Shown: positions 25,958 to 34,821, counted from the stretch's first letter. The stretch is DNA of 64,000 nt from Clostridia bacterium (GCA_017549565.1 JAFYUI010000026.1:1-64000), one strand, 5' to 3'. Notes: generated from the letters alone by a model not told the origin. Numbers and translations: made by a program.

Positions 25958-27871
25958 ATGAACAAAAACCTTAAAAATATTATCCGTCATAATAAAAATG
26001 CACTTGTGAATTCGCAAAAAACACTTTGTGATATTTACAAAATTATGTTTAGCTGCAAAGATAATGTTCTTTGCGAATATAGTGACGGTTTTCGTGTAAA
26101 AAAGGATACATATTTTGAAATTTCACAAAGGATAGAATCGGTTGCTGCAGGTTTATGTGAAAAAATCGGCAGCAATCACGAATTTATTGCGCTTGCAATG
26201 GATAATTCGGTTGAATGGATTATTGCATTTTGGGCAATTTTAAAAAGCGGCAACAAGCCATATCTTGTGAATTTGCGTTATCCTGATTCTTTGACAAATA
26301 AAATTTTAAAAACGCTTGAAATTAAATATACCCTGTGTTTAAAAGAAACAACACTTGAAGCGGAAGATATACTTTTTTCTTCACTAAATAGCACCAAAAC
26401 CGTGCCCGAAAGTGAATTTGAAAACGAAATTGCTTTTTCATCTTCAGCCACATCTATGAACGAAGTTATTTGCTTTTACACAGGTTATCAAATTTCGGAA
26501 CAAATTTTAAATTTCGAAAATATTATAAAGCTTGAACCACGCATAGCCAAGCATTACAAAGGCAGTTTAAAGCAACTTGCTTTTCTTCCCTTTTATCATG
26601 TTTTTGGTTTGTTTGCTGTTTATTTTTGGTTTACCTTTTTTGGTAGAACCTTAGTATTTTTGCGCGATTATTCTTCTGATACTATTATAAAAACTTGTCA
26701 AAGACATAAAGTTACTCATATTTTCGCTGTTCCTGTTTTGTGGCACACAATTGAAGCTTCAATAATTGCTGCTGCCAAACAACAAGGCGAAAAAAAATAT
26801 AAAAAACTTATGCGTGGCATTAAACTGACTACTGCTATTCAAAACCTTTTCCCAAGCTTTGGGCCTGAAATCGCAAAATCAATTATGGGCGAAGTAACAA
26901 ATAAAGTATTTGGCAAATCGGTTATGTTTTGTATAAACGGTGGCAGTTATATTAAAAACGACACTTTAAAACTGCTTAACGGCATTGGTTATAACCTATA
27001 TAACGGTTATGGTATGAGTGAAATAGGTATAACTTCGGTTGAACTTGGCCGAACACCAAAGCTTCGCAACCTTAATTCAATTGGTGCTCCATTTACATCG
27101 GCTGAATATAAACTTGACAATAACGGTATTTTACAGGTGCGCGGCAGTTCTTTGTGCGTTAAAAAACTTGTAAACGGAAAAGAACAAGTGTTAAACGACT
27201 TTTTTTACACCGCTGACAAAATGGAATTTAAAGATGGCAGATATTATATTCTTGGGCGACTTGGCGATATGGTTATAGGTGAAAACGGCGAAAATATTAA
27301 TCCTGACACAATTGAAAAAAATATCAGCCTACCCGATGCATTGGCATTTTCGGTTTTGGGTTTAGAGGGTGAAAATGGTCAAGAATTATCAATTGTTGTG
27401 CAGGTTGGCGAATTTGTTTCTGAAGCCAAAATCAATAAAATTAGAAACGAAATTTATAAATTTAACGACACCTTACCAAAAATCACCACAATTAGAAAAT
27501 TTTATTTTACTACTGACGCTCTTTGCCCGCCAACTGCAATTAAAATCAGTCGTGCGCAACTTGTTAAAAAAATTGAAAGTGGCGATGTTAAACTTATTGA
27601 ATTTTCTAATATGCAGGCAAGCGATTTAAACTGCGAGGATTCACCCCTTACTGATGCAGTAAAAGAAATTATTGCTTCAGTTTTATCGATAAATATTGAA
27701 GATTTTAATTCAAATTCACATATTTTTTATGACCTTGGCGCAACAAGTATTCAATATTTTTCAATTTTAACCCGCATTTCAGAAAAATTTTCAATAACTG
27801 ATTATCAAAAAACCGATACATTTTGTTATACTGTTAAAGAAATTTGCGAATATATAGGAAAACGAATTTAA
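25958..27871 (+). CDS. AMP-binding acyl ligase fused to a carrier-protein domain
   Basis: The 637-residue protein consists of an ANL-type adenylating domain (about 15-545) and a C-terminal acyl/peptidyl carrier domain (about 560-637) whose DLGATSIQ motif presents Ser597 for phosphopantetheine. Adenylation motifs seen include LPFYHVFGLF, NGYGMSEIG, FYTADKMEFKDGRYYILGRL, GDMVIGENGENI and PPTAIKISR with the catalytic Lys. The ATP-loop motif (usually TSGTTGxxKG) is degenerate (FSSSATSMNEVI), lacking its glycines and lysine. If active, it would adenylate a carboxylic acid, probably a fatty acid, and load it on its own carrier arm. It is two bases from the tandem acyltransferase gene. The substrate is unknown, and a purely carrier-handling role is possible. 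Confidence 0.85.
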   Translation: MNKNLKNIIRHNKNALVNSQKTLCDIYKIMFSCKDNVLCEYSDGFRVKKDTYFEISQRIESVAAGLCEKIGSNHEFIALAMDNSVEWIIAFWAILKSGNKPYLVNLRYPDSLTNKILKTLEIKYTLCLKETTLEAEDILFSSLNSTKTVPESEFENEIAFSSSATSMNEVICFYTGYQISEQILNFENIIKLEPRIAKHYKGSLKQLAFLPFYHVFGLFAVYFWFTFFGRTLVFLRDYSSDTIIKTCQRHKVTHIFAVPVLWHTIEASIIAAAKQQGEKKYKKLMRGIKLTTAIQNLFPSFGPEIAKSIMGEVTNKVFGKSVMFCINGGSYIKNDTLKLLNGIGYNLYNGYGMSEIGITSVELGRTPKLRNLNSIGAPFTSAEYKLDNNGILQVRGSSLCVKKLVNGKEQVLNDFFYTADKMEFKDGRYYILGRLGDMVIGENGENINPDTIEKNISLPDALAFSVLGLEGENGQELSIVVQVGEFVSEAKINKIRNEIYKFNDTLPKITTIRKFYFTTDALCPPTAIKISRAQLVKKIESGDVKLIEFSNMQASDLNCEDSPLTDAVKEIIASVLSINIEDFNSNSHIFYDLGATSIQYFSILTRISEKFSITDYQKTDTFCYTVKEICEYIGKRI

Positions 27872-27872
27872 A

Positions 27873-29153
27873 ATGAAAAACAAATTGTTTATAAATTTAT
27901 TTCTTGGTTTCACTAAAATTACGGGCATTCTTCCTGCTTATATTTTTATGAAGCCAAAGGTATACCTTGAAGATGGCGCTAAACGCAGTTTACCAAAAAA
28001 CTGCTTGTTGATTTCTAACCACAAATCCCTATTAGATTTTATTTTATATCTTTTAATTTTTCCTTTTAGCACGGTTCACTTTTTAATGGCCGAGGTGCTT
28101 TATAATAAAGGTAAATTTTTCAGCTTTTTGCTAAATTCTTGGGGCGGAATCAAGGTGGAACGCACCGAGCGTAATTTTTCCTTCATTGCCGAAAGTATTG
28201 AAATTTTGGATAATGGTGGCAAGGTAGGTATTTTCCCCGAATCACGCTTACCTATTAACGGCAAGCCGTTCCCCTTTACTACAAGCGCTGCTTTTATTGC
28301 AATGCATTCCAACGCGCCTATTGTTCCCGTTTATACTGACGGTAATTATGGCCTTTTTAAACGGGCTTCGGTTTGTATAGGCAAACCAATATATGTTTCG
28401 GATTATTTAAACAATGACATTAACGAACAAGAACAAATTGAGCATTTGACCAGTGTTATCGAAGAAAAGGTTTATAAATTAAAGGAACAAATTGAATATA
28501 AATCTTCACTTCACCCACTTTTAAGTTTTAAAAGCATACCGATGGATATGGCACGCCTTCTTTGTAGTGTTTTGTTACCTATTTTAAGAATTAGACGCCT
28601 TACACCCGAAGGTGTAAAATATAATAAAAAAATTAGAGGCGGTGCAATAATTGCCGCCAACCACACTTCTTTTGTTGACCCATTTGTTGTTGGTGTTGCT
28701 TTTTGGTATAGAAGAATGCACTTTCTTGTTGCAGAAATTGTTATGAAAAACAAATTAAGGGCTTTATTATTGAAAGGCATTGGCGCAATTAAAATTGACC
28801 GAAAAGCCGCAGATATTGAAGCAATCACAAATTCTGTAAACAAATTAAAGCAAGGATATTTGCTTACCGTTTTTCCACAAGGCGAAATTCATCGTGATGA
28901 TGAAATTGATTCTATAAAATCGGGTGTTGTATTGTTGGCGCTTCGTTCTTCAACCCCCATTATACCAATTCACATTATGCCAAGGAAGCATTGGTACAAC
29001 ACACGAAGAGTTATTGTGGGAAATGCCATAAACCCTAAAGATTTTTGCAGCAAAAAGTTCCCAAGCACAACTGATATTAAAAACATTACCGACGCTTTAA
29101 TTGACGAATTAAAACGTTGCAAATCAGCAAATAACGATGTTGTTGGAGGTTAA
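27873..29153 (+). CDS. Tandem two-domain PlsC-like acyltransferase
   Basis: The 426-residue protein contains two complete LPLAT/PlsC-type domains. Domain 1 (about 25-200) has NHKSLLD (49-55) and GIFPESRL. Domain 2 (about 225-410) has NHTSFVD (263-269), RRMHFLVAEI and TVFPQGEI. Both keep the HxxxxD catalytic pair. Ordinary PlsC proteins have one domain, so this is a duplicated, fused form able to place two acyl groups or act on two acceptors. N-terminal hydrophobic stretches suggest membrane association. It is translationally close to the ligase-ACP gene upstream and ends one base before the ACP gene. Likely donors are acyl-carrier thioesters; the acceptor is unknown. Confidence 0.88.
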   Translation: MKNKLFINLFLGFTKITGILPAYIFMKPKVYLEDGAKRSLPKNCLLISNHKSLLDFILYLLIFPFSTVHFLMAEVLYNKGKFFSFLLNSWGGIKVERTERNFSFIAESIEILDNGGKVGIFPESRLPINGKPFPFTTSAAFIAMHSNAPIVPVYTDGNYGLFKRASVCIGKPIYVSDYLNNDINEQEQIEHLTSVIEEKVYKLKEQIEYKSSLHPLLSFKSIPMDMARLLCSVLLPILRIRRLTPEGVKYNKKIRGGAIIAANHTSFVDPFVVGVAFWYRRMHFLVAEIVMKNKLRALLLKGIGAIKIDRKAADIEAITNSVNKLKQGYLLTVFPQGEIHRDDEIDSIKSGVVLLALRSSTPIIPIHIMPRKHWYNTRRVIVGNAINPKDFCSKKFPSTTDIKNITDALIDELKRCKSANNDVVGG

Positions 29154-29154
29154 T

Positions 29155-29397
29155 ATGAATACTTTTGAAAGATTACTAAAGGTGTTTTCTGCCGTTTTTG
29201 ATGGCGAAATTGACACTAAAAATATTTCTTTAAATTCCAATCTTCGCCAAGATGTTGAAATAAATTCTATTGGCCTTTTATATATGGCAATGGCCATTGA
29301 AGAAGAATTTGGCATTAAATTTAATAATGAAGACTTTTTAAATATTTCAACAATATCTGATGTTGTAAACATTATTGAAGAAAAAGCAGCGATATGA
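29155..29397 (+). CDS. Acyl carrier protein, free-standing
   Basis: The 80-residue acidic helical protein has the carrier motif DVEINSIGLL with Ser38 as the predicted phosphopantetheine site, followed by helix III/IV sequence (MAIEEEFGIKF, VVNIIEEKA). It differs from housekeeping AcpP, which has DSLD at this site. The ATG has GGAGG seven bases upstream. The gene overlaps the LRAT-like gene by four bases (ATGA). It probably shuttles acyl groups between the ligase, the acyltransferase and the LRAT-like protein, and is probably matured by the PPTase at 40280-40867. Confidence 0.88.
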   Translation: MNTFERLLKVFSAVFDGEIDTKNISLNSNLRQDVEINSIGLLYMAMAIEEEFGIKFNNEDFLNISTISDVVNIIEEKAAI

Positions 29398-29804
29398 ATT
29401 GGATACATACTACCCCAAAACCCTCACAGATTGTAAGAACTAATGTTAGTTTTTATTATCATTACGGTATTTTTATCAGCGAAGATGAAGTTATACAATT
29501 TGGTTTGCCCGACGACCCCGGCAAACCGGCCGAGCAAATCAAGGTGCTTTCAACCGATGTTTACACCTTTTTGTGTGGCGGTAACATTGAAGTTGCAATC
29601 CCTACAAAAGAAGAGAAAAAGCAAATGTTTAGTAAACAAGATATAATAAAAGCCGCCCGTGCCCGTATTGGCGAAGGCGGTTATGACATTTTACATAACA
29701 ACTGCGAACACTTTGTAAATAGTTGTGTTTTTGGTAAAAGCAGTTCATCTTTTGTTGATTCAGTGCGTGAAAAAATTAAAGAAAAATTAAAAAATAAAAC
29801 TTAA
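29394..29804 (+). CDS. LRAT/NlpC-P60-like papain-fold protein
   Basis: The 136-residue protein has the hallmarks of the permuted papain-like LRAT family: His23 in YYHYGIFIS and Cys104 in NNCEHFVNS. Family members use the Cys as an acyl-enzyme nucleophile to move or hydrolyse acyl groups (for example lecithin:retinol acyltransferase and HRASLS phospholipases). There is no signal peptide. Coupling to the ACP gene by a four-base overlap suggests that it takes acyl groups from, or gives them to, the carrier or a phospholipid. That pairing is the inference; the fold assignment rests on the two motifs and the length. Confidence 0.8.
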   Translation: MNWIHTTPKPSQIVRTNVSFYYHYGIFISEDEVIQFGLPDDPGKPAEQIKVLSTDVYTFLCGGNIEVAIPTKEEKKQMFSKQDIIKAARARIGEGGYDILHNNCEHFVNSCVFGKSSSSFVDSVREKIKEKLKNKT

Positions 29805-29819
29805 AAGGCAGGAAAAACT

Positions 29820-30143
29820 ATGATATGTAAAAAATGTGGCCACAAAATTGAAGAAAATCAAAAATTTTGCGCAAATTGCGGTGCCGAAATTGATTTTAAC
29901 AGCACAGATGTAATACCTGAAAACCTTAGACCACTTAGCCCTTGGGCATATTTTGGTTTGCAAATTTTGTTTTCTATTCCAATTGTTGGTTTTATTTTTC
30001 TTATAATTTTCAGTTGTAAAAAAAGCAATATTAACCGCAGGAATTTTGCGCGTTCTTATTGGTGTTCTCTTATACTTGTAGCGGTTATATTGGTTATATA
30101 TTTATTAGTTTTTATAAATGTTTTTCAGAGCATAAATATATAA
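29820..30143 (+). CDS. Zinc-ribbon membrane protein, short
   Basis: The 107-residue protein has an N-terminal zinc ribbon (CKKCG...CANCGAE, residues 3-24) and two transmembrane helices (about 42-65 and 80-103). It resembles, in layout, the zinc-ribbon protein at 25492-25938. It follows the LRAT-like gene after 15 bases with a weak GGCAGGA site. Function unknown. Confidence 0.75.
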   Translation: MICKKCGHKIEENQKFCANCGAEIDFNSTDVIPENLRPLSPWAYFGLQILFSIPIVGFIFLIIFSCKKSNINRRNFARSYWCSLILVAVILVIYLLVFINVFQSINI

Positions 30144-30176
30144 TTTGATTTTATTTTCGCTTTGGAGGTGATTTGG

Positions 30177-30818
30177 GTGTGGATTTTTCTTTCAATAATT
30201 TCATTTATTATAATTTTAATAACAATAATTTTATTACTTCCCTTTTCTTTCATTCTTAAAACTGACGAAAATGGTGAATTTGTTTTACTATATAAATTTT
30301 TGTTTAAAACCTTTGGCGAAAACCCGGACCCTAATCAGCCAATTGTTAAAGCTTTAAAAGAAGTATCCGGTGTTACAAGACTTGATACCGAAAAAATCAA
30401 AGAAAGTTCCAAAAAAGGCGAGCTTTTAAATACTCTGCGTGAAAATCTTTCTCTTGTATTAAAGTTATTTAAAGAATTGCTTAAAGTACTTAAAAACTGC
30501 ACCTTAAAAGTTCTGAAAATAGATATTGTTTGTGCTGAAGATAACGCCGCTGATACCGCAATGACCTATGGCATTTGTTATGCGGTTATTTCACCTTTTT
30601 TAAACATTATTCACAATACAATGAAGGTGTGTAAAAAAGGCGAAAAAATCAATATAAACGCTGATTTTGAGGGTAAGAATGAAAGCTTTAAATTCGAAGC
30701 CGTGCTTGTAACCCGCGTTTACAAGCTTTTAATTGCGCTGTTTAGATTAGCACAGGATGAAGCAAAGCGTATTTCCGAAGAAGAAGCAAGAAAAACTACG
30801 CAAAAAACTCAAAAGTAA
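30177..30818 (+). CDS. DUF2953 domain-containing protein
   Basis: The protein (about 213 residues) has an N-terminal transmembrane helix (about 3-25) and a DUF2953-like body (LKVLKIDIVCAEDNAADTAMTYGICYAVISPF, split here by function: strand, helix, strand). DUF2953 proteins are common in spore-formers, without a known role. I choose GTG at 30177 because GGAGGTG lies six bases upstream; a TTG at 30162 overlaps that site. It converges with, and overlaps by 23 bases, the lysophospholipase-like gene. Confidence 0.75.
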   Translation: MWIFLSIISFIIILITIILLLPFSFILKTDENGEFVLLYKFLFKTFGENPDPNQPIVKALKEVSGVTRLDTEKIKESSKKGELLNTLRENLSLVLKLFKELLKVLKNCTLKVLKIDIVCAEDNAADTAMTYGICYAVISPFLNIIHNTMKVCKKGEKININADFEGKNESFKFEAVLVTRVYKLLIALFRLAQDEAKRISEEEARKTTQKTQK

Positions 30819-31770
30819 GATTTAAAACCTGCGATATAATGTTTTCATCACTTGCTAAAACGGCATGTGTCGCATTTTCAATAATTTCAAACCTACAATT
30901 TTTGCACTTTTTATAAAAAGTTTCTTGGATTTTATTGTTTACCATTGTGTCGGCCGATGCCGAAATTATAAGAATTGGTGTTTCGATTTTTCCAACAACA
31001 CGCCCTCTCAAAATTCTTTTTGAAAGCATTAGCGAATTTGATACCCAACCAAAACTCATGGGGGTTGATTGGTAATTGGGATTTTCTCGGCGTAGCTTCA
31101 TATTATGTTCAAATCTTGCTTTGCTTAAACCCTCTACATAGTTGAACTTAATGTCGGGGTCGAATTCATCACTAATAAAAAACTTACGTTTGCTACCAAA
31201 AATAACCTTTCCTATTTTCACGCTATCACGAGCAATTAAAAAAGGTACATTTTTAACAATAGGTTGAAACATTGGTGCTGAAAGTATTGCCTTTTGAATT
31301 TTATCCTTAAACTTTGCCAAATACAAAGCTGCAATTGCACCTCCCATTGAGTGTGCATATAAATATATTGGCTTGTCCTCAGTTTTTAAGACGATTTCAT
31401 CAATAAAATAAGTCAAATCTTTTACATAATCTTCAAAACTGTCAACATGAAGTAAATCTTTAACAGGGGTTAATCTGTCCGATTTACCGTGACATCTTTG
31501 ATCATATATAAACACATTATATCCTTGATTTAAGATGTAATAAATAAGCTCATAAAACTTATTTGTAAATTCACTAAGACCGTGAACAATAACCACATTT
31601 CCCCTGCTTTGTTCAGTCAAGAAATATTCGTAATAGATATTTATTCCATCAAATGCAGTAAAATTTCCGCTTTGCTTAACTGCATTAATTTCCGCCTCTA
31701 TTTTATATATTGAGTCGGCAAACTGCTCTTCAGTTATTATGTTTAACTTGTAATTTGGAATATACCTCAT
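30796..31770 (-). CDS. Lysophospholipase/monoacylglycerol-lipase-like alpha/beta hydrolase
   Basis: The 324-residue cytosolic protein is a Hydrolase_4 (serine aminopeptidase S33-like) member: VVIVHGLSEFTNKF (oxyanion hole), FIYDQRCHGKSDR, nucleophile elbow YAHSMGGAIAAL, the acid in SASADTMV and the His in NATHAVLA. Relatives hydrolyse lysophospholipids or monoacylglycerols. It faces the acyl operon and overlaps DUF2953 at the 3' ends, so the two genes can interfere with each other. Substrate not proven. Confidence 0.88.
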   Translation of the reverse strand: MRYIPNYKLNIITEEQFADSIYKIEAEINAVKQSGNFTAFDGINIYYEYFLTEQSRGNVVIVHGLSEFTNKFYELIYYILNQGYNVFIYDQRCHGKSDRLTPVKDLLHVDSFEDYVKDLTYFIDEIVLKTEDKPIYLYAHSMGGAIAALYLAKFKDKIQKAILSAPMFQPIVKNVPFLIARDSVKIGKVIFGSKRKFFISDEFDPDIKFNYVEGLSKARFEHNMKLRRENPNYQSTPMSFGWVSNSLMLSKRILRGRVVGKIETPILIISASADTMVNNKIQETFYKKCKNCRFEIIENATHAVLASDENIISQVLNLTFEFFA

Positions 31771-31812
31771 ATTTCTCTCCTTTGATTTAAAAAACGAAAA
31801 GTGGTGATAATA

Positions 31813-32766
31813 ATGATATCAAATAAAAAACTCAAAAAGGTTTTGATATCAATTATTGCTGTAATCTTGCTTTTTTTATTGCCTTTTTTGGCAACAAAAA
31901 TTATATATGATAATATTTTCAAACGCTATGATTGTCAAAATATTACTTTATCTGATGAACTTGAAAACATAGTTTTAACCCGCAAAAACTTTAATTATAA
32001 ATGTAAAAATAATGATTTGACGGGCTTTTTATATGAATGTCAAAAAGATAAAAAGGACACGCTGATTGTTTTAGCACCCGGTTATAATGCTTGCTGTGAC
32101 AGTTATTTATGGCAGATTAAGGAGCTTTTAGGTTACGGTTGGTCGGTTTTCTCCTTCGACACAACGGGGTCGTGCCATTCTGAAGGTAATTCAGCAGTTG
32201 GTTTTTCGCAAGAAATTCTTGATTTAAATGCAACACTTGATTTTATTGAAAGCAACAACCGTTTCAATTACAAAAACATTGCTTTATTCGGTCACAGTCG
32301 CGGCGGATATGCCGTTTGTTGCAGTTTAGCATCCGACTATGACATTTCAGCAATAATTTCAGTAAGCGGAATTAACAGCGCAATGGAAGGTGTTGTCGGT
32401 GCAAGTTGTAAACATATTGGTAATATTGCCTATGCCAATTATGGGTTTTTATGGCTTTATCAATCAATAATTTTTGGTAAAGACATTGTTGATATGAAAG
32501 CTGATGAAATATTAAGCTCAACCGATACACCCGCACTTATAATTCACGGCGCTAATGACAGTAACGTACCCATTGACAAGTTTTCAATAATATCGCATAA
32601 AGAAAAAATAAAAAACAAAAATGTAGAATACTTTGTATGCGCTAACCCTAAAAATTCAGGACATACCGATTTGCTTTTTGAACAAGATGGCACTGCAGAC
32701 AACACTTTAATAGAAAAAATTAACGACTTTTTAAACAAAAGCATTAAACAAAAAGGACTTGAATAA
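31813..32766 (+). CDS. Alpha/beta hydrolase with N-terminal membrane anchor
   Basis: The protein (about 317 residues) has an N-terminal signal-anchor (residues 8-30) and an alpha/beta-hydrolase domain: VLAPGYNACCDSYLW, FSFDTTGSCHSEG, the nucleophile elbow FGHSRGGYAV, HGANDSNVP and a His in NSGHTDLL. The domain is probably extracytoplasmic. I use the ATG at 31813, as GTGGTG serves as its ribosome site. The stop overlaps the spacing to the GT2 gene (start one base after), so the two are co-translated. Probable ester or peptide hydrolase; substrate unknown. Confidence 0.82.
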   Translation: MISNKKLKKVLISIIAVILLFLLPFLATKIIYDNIFKRYDCQNITLSDELENIVLTRKNFNYKCKNNDLTGFLYECQKDKKDTLIVLAPGYNACCDSYLWQIKELLGYGWSVFSFDTTGSCHSEGNSAVGFSQEILDLNATLDFIESNNRFNYKNIALFGHSRGGYAVCCSLASDYDISAIISVSGINSAMEGVVGASCKHIGNIAYANYGFLWLYQSIIFGKDIVDMKADEILSSTDTPALIIHGANDSNVPIDKFSIISHKEKIKNKNVEYFVCANPKNSGHTDLLFEQDGTADNTLIEKINDFLNKSIKQKGLE

Positions 32767-33798
32767 ATGAATATCGTTTTAATACCGGCATTTGAACCCG
32801 ACCGTCAACTAATTAAAATTGTAAATGAATTATATCAAAACAATTTTCAAATTATTGTTGTTAACGATGGCAGCGGCGAAGAATATGACAAAATCTTTGA
32901 TGCTATTAAAGATAAAGCCGATATCGTAAAACTAAATAAAAATTCCGGTAAAGGTGCTGCATTAAAAATGGGTATGCGCCACATAAAAGAAAATTATACA
33001 AGCTGTGAAAATTTTATCACCTGCGATGCTGATGGTCAACACCGTATCGAAGATGTTTTAAAGGTTAATGAACAACTTGACTCGGGTAAAAAACTTGTTT
33101 TAACCATAAGAGAACGCAAAGGCAAAATTCCTTTTCGTTCTCGCTTTGGAAACGACCTTTCAAAATTTGTTTACACACTGCTTACAAACAGTTATTTATC
33201 TGATAATCAGTCGGGCTTACGAGGTTTTTCGATTAACAATATTGACTGGCTTTTAAATGTAGAGAAAAATAATTATGACTATGAAATGAATGTTCTTTAC
33301 TATGCTGCAAAAATAGGTTTAGAAATAACCACTGTCCCCATTGAAGCAATTTATATAGAAAATAATGCGTCTTCCCACTTTTCACCTGTTAAAGACACCA
33401 TACGAATTTATAAGAGCTTGTTTTCTTTAGCATTTGGAACACTTCTATCTTTTGTTTTAACAGAAATTCTTATGCTTGCGGCTTCAATTGCTTTTGATAT
33501 AAAATATTTGGGATTCATCGTGTCATCAATCGGTGCAATTGGTTTATTAATACATATCTTACTAAACCGTTTCGTTTTTTTAAGAAAAATCACAATTGGC
33601 GACGATATTTCAACAATTGTTTTTACAATAATTTATTATTTTGTTTATACCCTGATTTGCAAATTATTCTATTTCATTTTCCCTGATGTATCACTATTTA
33701 TAAACTTTAATGTTGTTTACATAGTTTGTTTACCTTTAAGATTTTTCTTGCATCAACTAATTTTTATTGCCACTACAAATAGAAATAAAACGCTATAA
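32767..33798 (+). CDS. GT2 glycosyltransferase fused to a GtrA-like membrane domain
   Basis: The 343-residue protein has a GT-A domain (1-210) of the dolichol-phosphate-mannose-synthase type: IVLIPAFEPDRQL, IIVVNDGSGEEY, SGKGAALKMGM, FITCDADGQH (DxD-like) and SGLRGFS. A GtrA-like domain of four transmembrane helices (about 215-338) follows. Such fusions make or flip polyprenyl-phosphate sugars for glycolipid or cell-wall glycan decoration. It follows the anchored hydrolase gene without a gap. Confidence 0.9.
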   Translation: MNIVLIPAFEPDRQLIKIVNELYQNNFQIIVVNDGSGEEYDKIFDAIKDKADIVKLNKNSGKGAALKMGMRHIKENYTSCENFITCDADGQHRIEDVLKVNEQLDSGKKLVLTIRERKGKIPFRSRFGNDLSKFVYTLLTNSYLSDNQSGLRGFSINNIDWLLNVEKNNYDYEMNVLYYAAKIGLEITTVPIEAIYIENNASSHFSPVKDTIRIYKSLFSLAFGTLLSFVLTEILMLAASIAFDIKYLGFIVSSIGAIGLLIHILLNRFVFLRKITIGDDISTIVFTIIYYFVYTLICKLFYFIFPDVSLFINFNVVYIVCLPLRFFLHQLIFIATTNRNKTL

Positions 33799-33802
33799 TG
33801 AT

Positions 33803-33838
33803 AAAGACAAACATTTTATGTTTGTCTTTATTTTTTTA
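33803..33838. terminator. Bidirectional terminator between GT2 and plsX genes
   Basis: AAAGACAAACAT...ATGTTTGTCTTT followed by a T run on the plus strand and A/T-rich sequence on the other. Confidence 0.85.
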
Positions 33839-34813
33839 TTTTGCAAATATATTTGACATTTCTTTCGAAAAGTTTGCCTTATTTAATCTTAAAATTTGTT
33901 CTATTGAAGCTAAAACTGTAAATTCATTAGCACAGCCGTGCATTTTCACAACTGTTTTCTTTGTGCCTAAAAATGTTGCCGCACCACGAGAATTAAAGTC
34001 AAACTTATTAAGCAACTTTGCCTTGATTTTTTCAACAAACTCAGGTGAGGCATCAGCAAAGCTTTCAACAATTTCAATAGCTTTTTGTCCTACCGCTTCG
34101 GTGTTTTTAAGCAGTATATTTCCCGAAAAACCATCAGTTACGATAACATCAGCATATCCAGACACCATATCACTTCCCTCAAGGTTGCCAATGAAGTTTA
34201 AATTAAGCTCAGAAAGCTTTGTAAATGCCTCCAATGACAAGGCACTTCCCTTTGCGTTTTCGCGGCCTACAGACATTAAACCAATACGTGGTCTTTCGAT
34301 TCCACAATAACATTTTGCAAAAACATTGCCCATTTTTGCAAAGCGCACCAAATCATTTGAAGTGCAGTCAATTACCGCACCACAGTCAACCAAGGTTACA
34401 AGCATATCTCCGGCGCAAGGCAAGGCACTGCAAAGTGAAGGAAATTTTACCGAAGGTAACAAACCCAAACGACAAATTGACCCAACAAGTAAAGCACCGG
34501 TGTTTCCAGCCGAAAGAAAAGCTATAACATCGTCATCTTCTTTAAGGCGATCATACGAAAGTGCAATCGAACTTTCGTTGCGCCCACCAAAAATGCAAGT
34601 GGCAGGTTCATTATTAGTGATATAATCTGTTGTGTGAATAATTTCATAACTATTTTCGGGAATGTTTTCTTGGTTCATAATTTCAGAAATAAGCAACCTG
34701 TCGCCAACCAAAATCGGGAAAATGCCATATTCTTTTATTGCTTTTGAAACACCAAAAACCACAACTTCAGCGCCTAAATCCGCGCCGTATATATCAACAA
34801 TTATCTTTTCCAT
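33836..34813 (-). CDS. plsX: PlsX-like acyl-ACP:phosphate acyltransferase, divergent
   Basis: PlsX interconverts acyl-ACP and acyl-phosphate. The 325-residue protein has family motifs AFLSAGNTGALLVGS, VDCGAVIDC, FAKMGNVFAK, GLMSVGRENAKGS and NFIGNLEGSDM...DGFSGNILLK. The usual N-terminal VDAMGGD is replaced by VDIYGADLG, and several positions deviate, so it is a divergent member. It is the last gene of a fakB-fakB-fakA-plsX operon (eight bases after fakA) rather than in a fab cluster. In this setting it would convert FakA-made acyl-phosphate to acyl-ACP. A second, canonical plsX may exist elsewhere. Confidence 0.9.
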   Translation of the reverse strand: MEKIIVDIYGADLGAEVVVFGVSKAIKEYGIFPILVGDRLLISEIMNQENIPENSYEIIHTTDYITNNEPATCIFGGRNESSIALSYDRLKEDDDVIAFLSAGNTGALLVGSICRLGLLPSVKFPSLCSALPCAGDMLVTLVDCGAVIDCTSNDLVRFAKMGNVFAKCYCGIERPRIGLMSVGRENAKGSALSLEAFTKLSELNLNFIGNLEGSDMVSGYADVIVTDGFSGNILLKNTEAVGQKAIEIVESFADASPEFVEKIKAKLLNKFDFNSRGAATFLGTKKTVVKMHGCANEFTVLASIEQILRLNKANFSKEMSNIFAK

Positions 34814-34821
34814 AAAAACAC

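Noticed and set aside
33798..34310. 170-codon frame on the plus strand opposite plsX
   Set aside because: It lies wholly over plsX and the shared terminator; its composition is that of antisense to PlsX.
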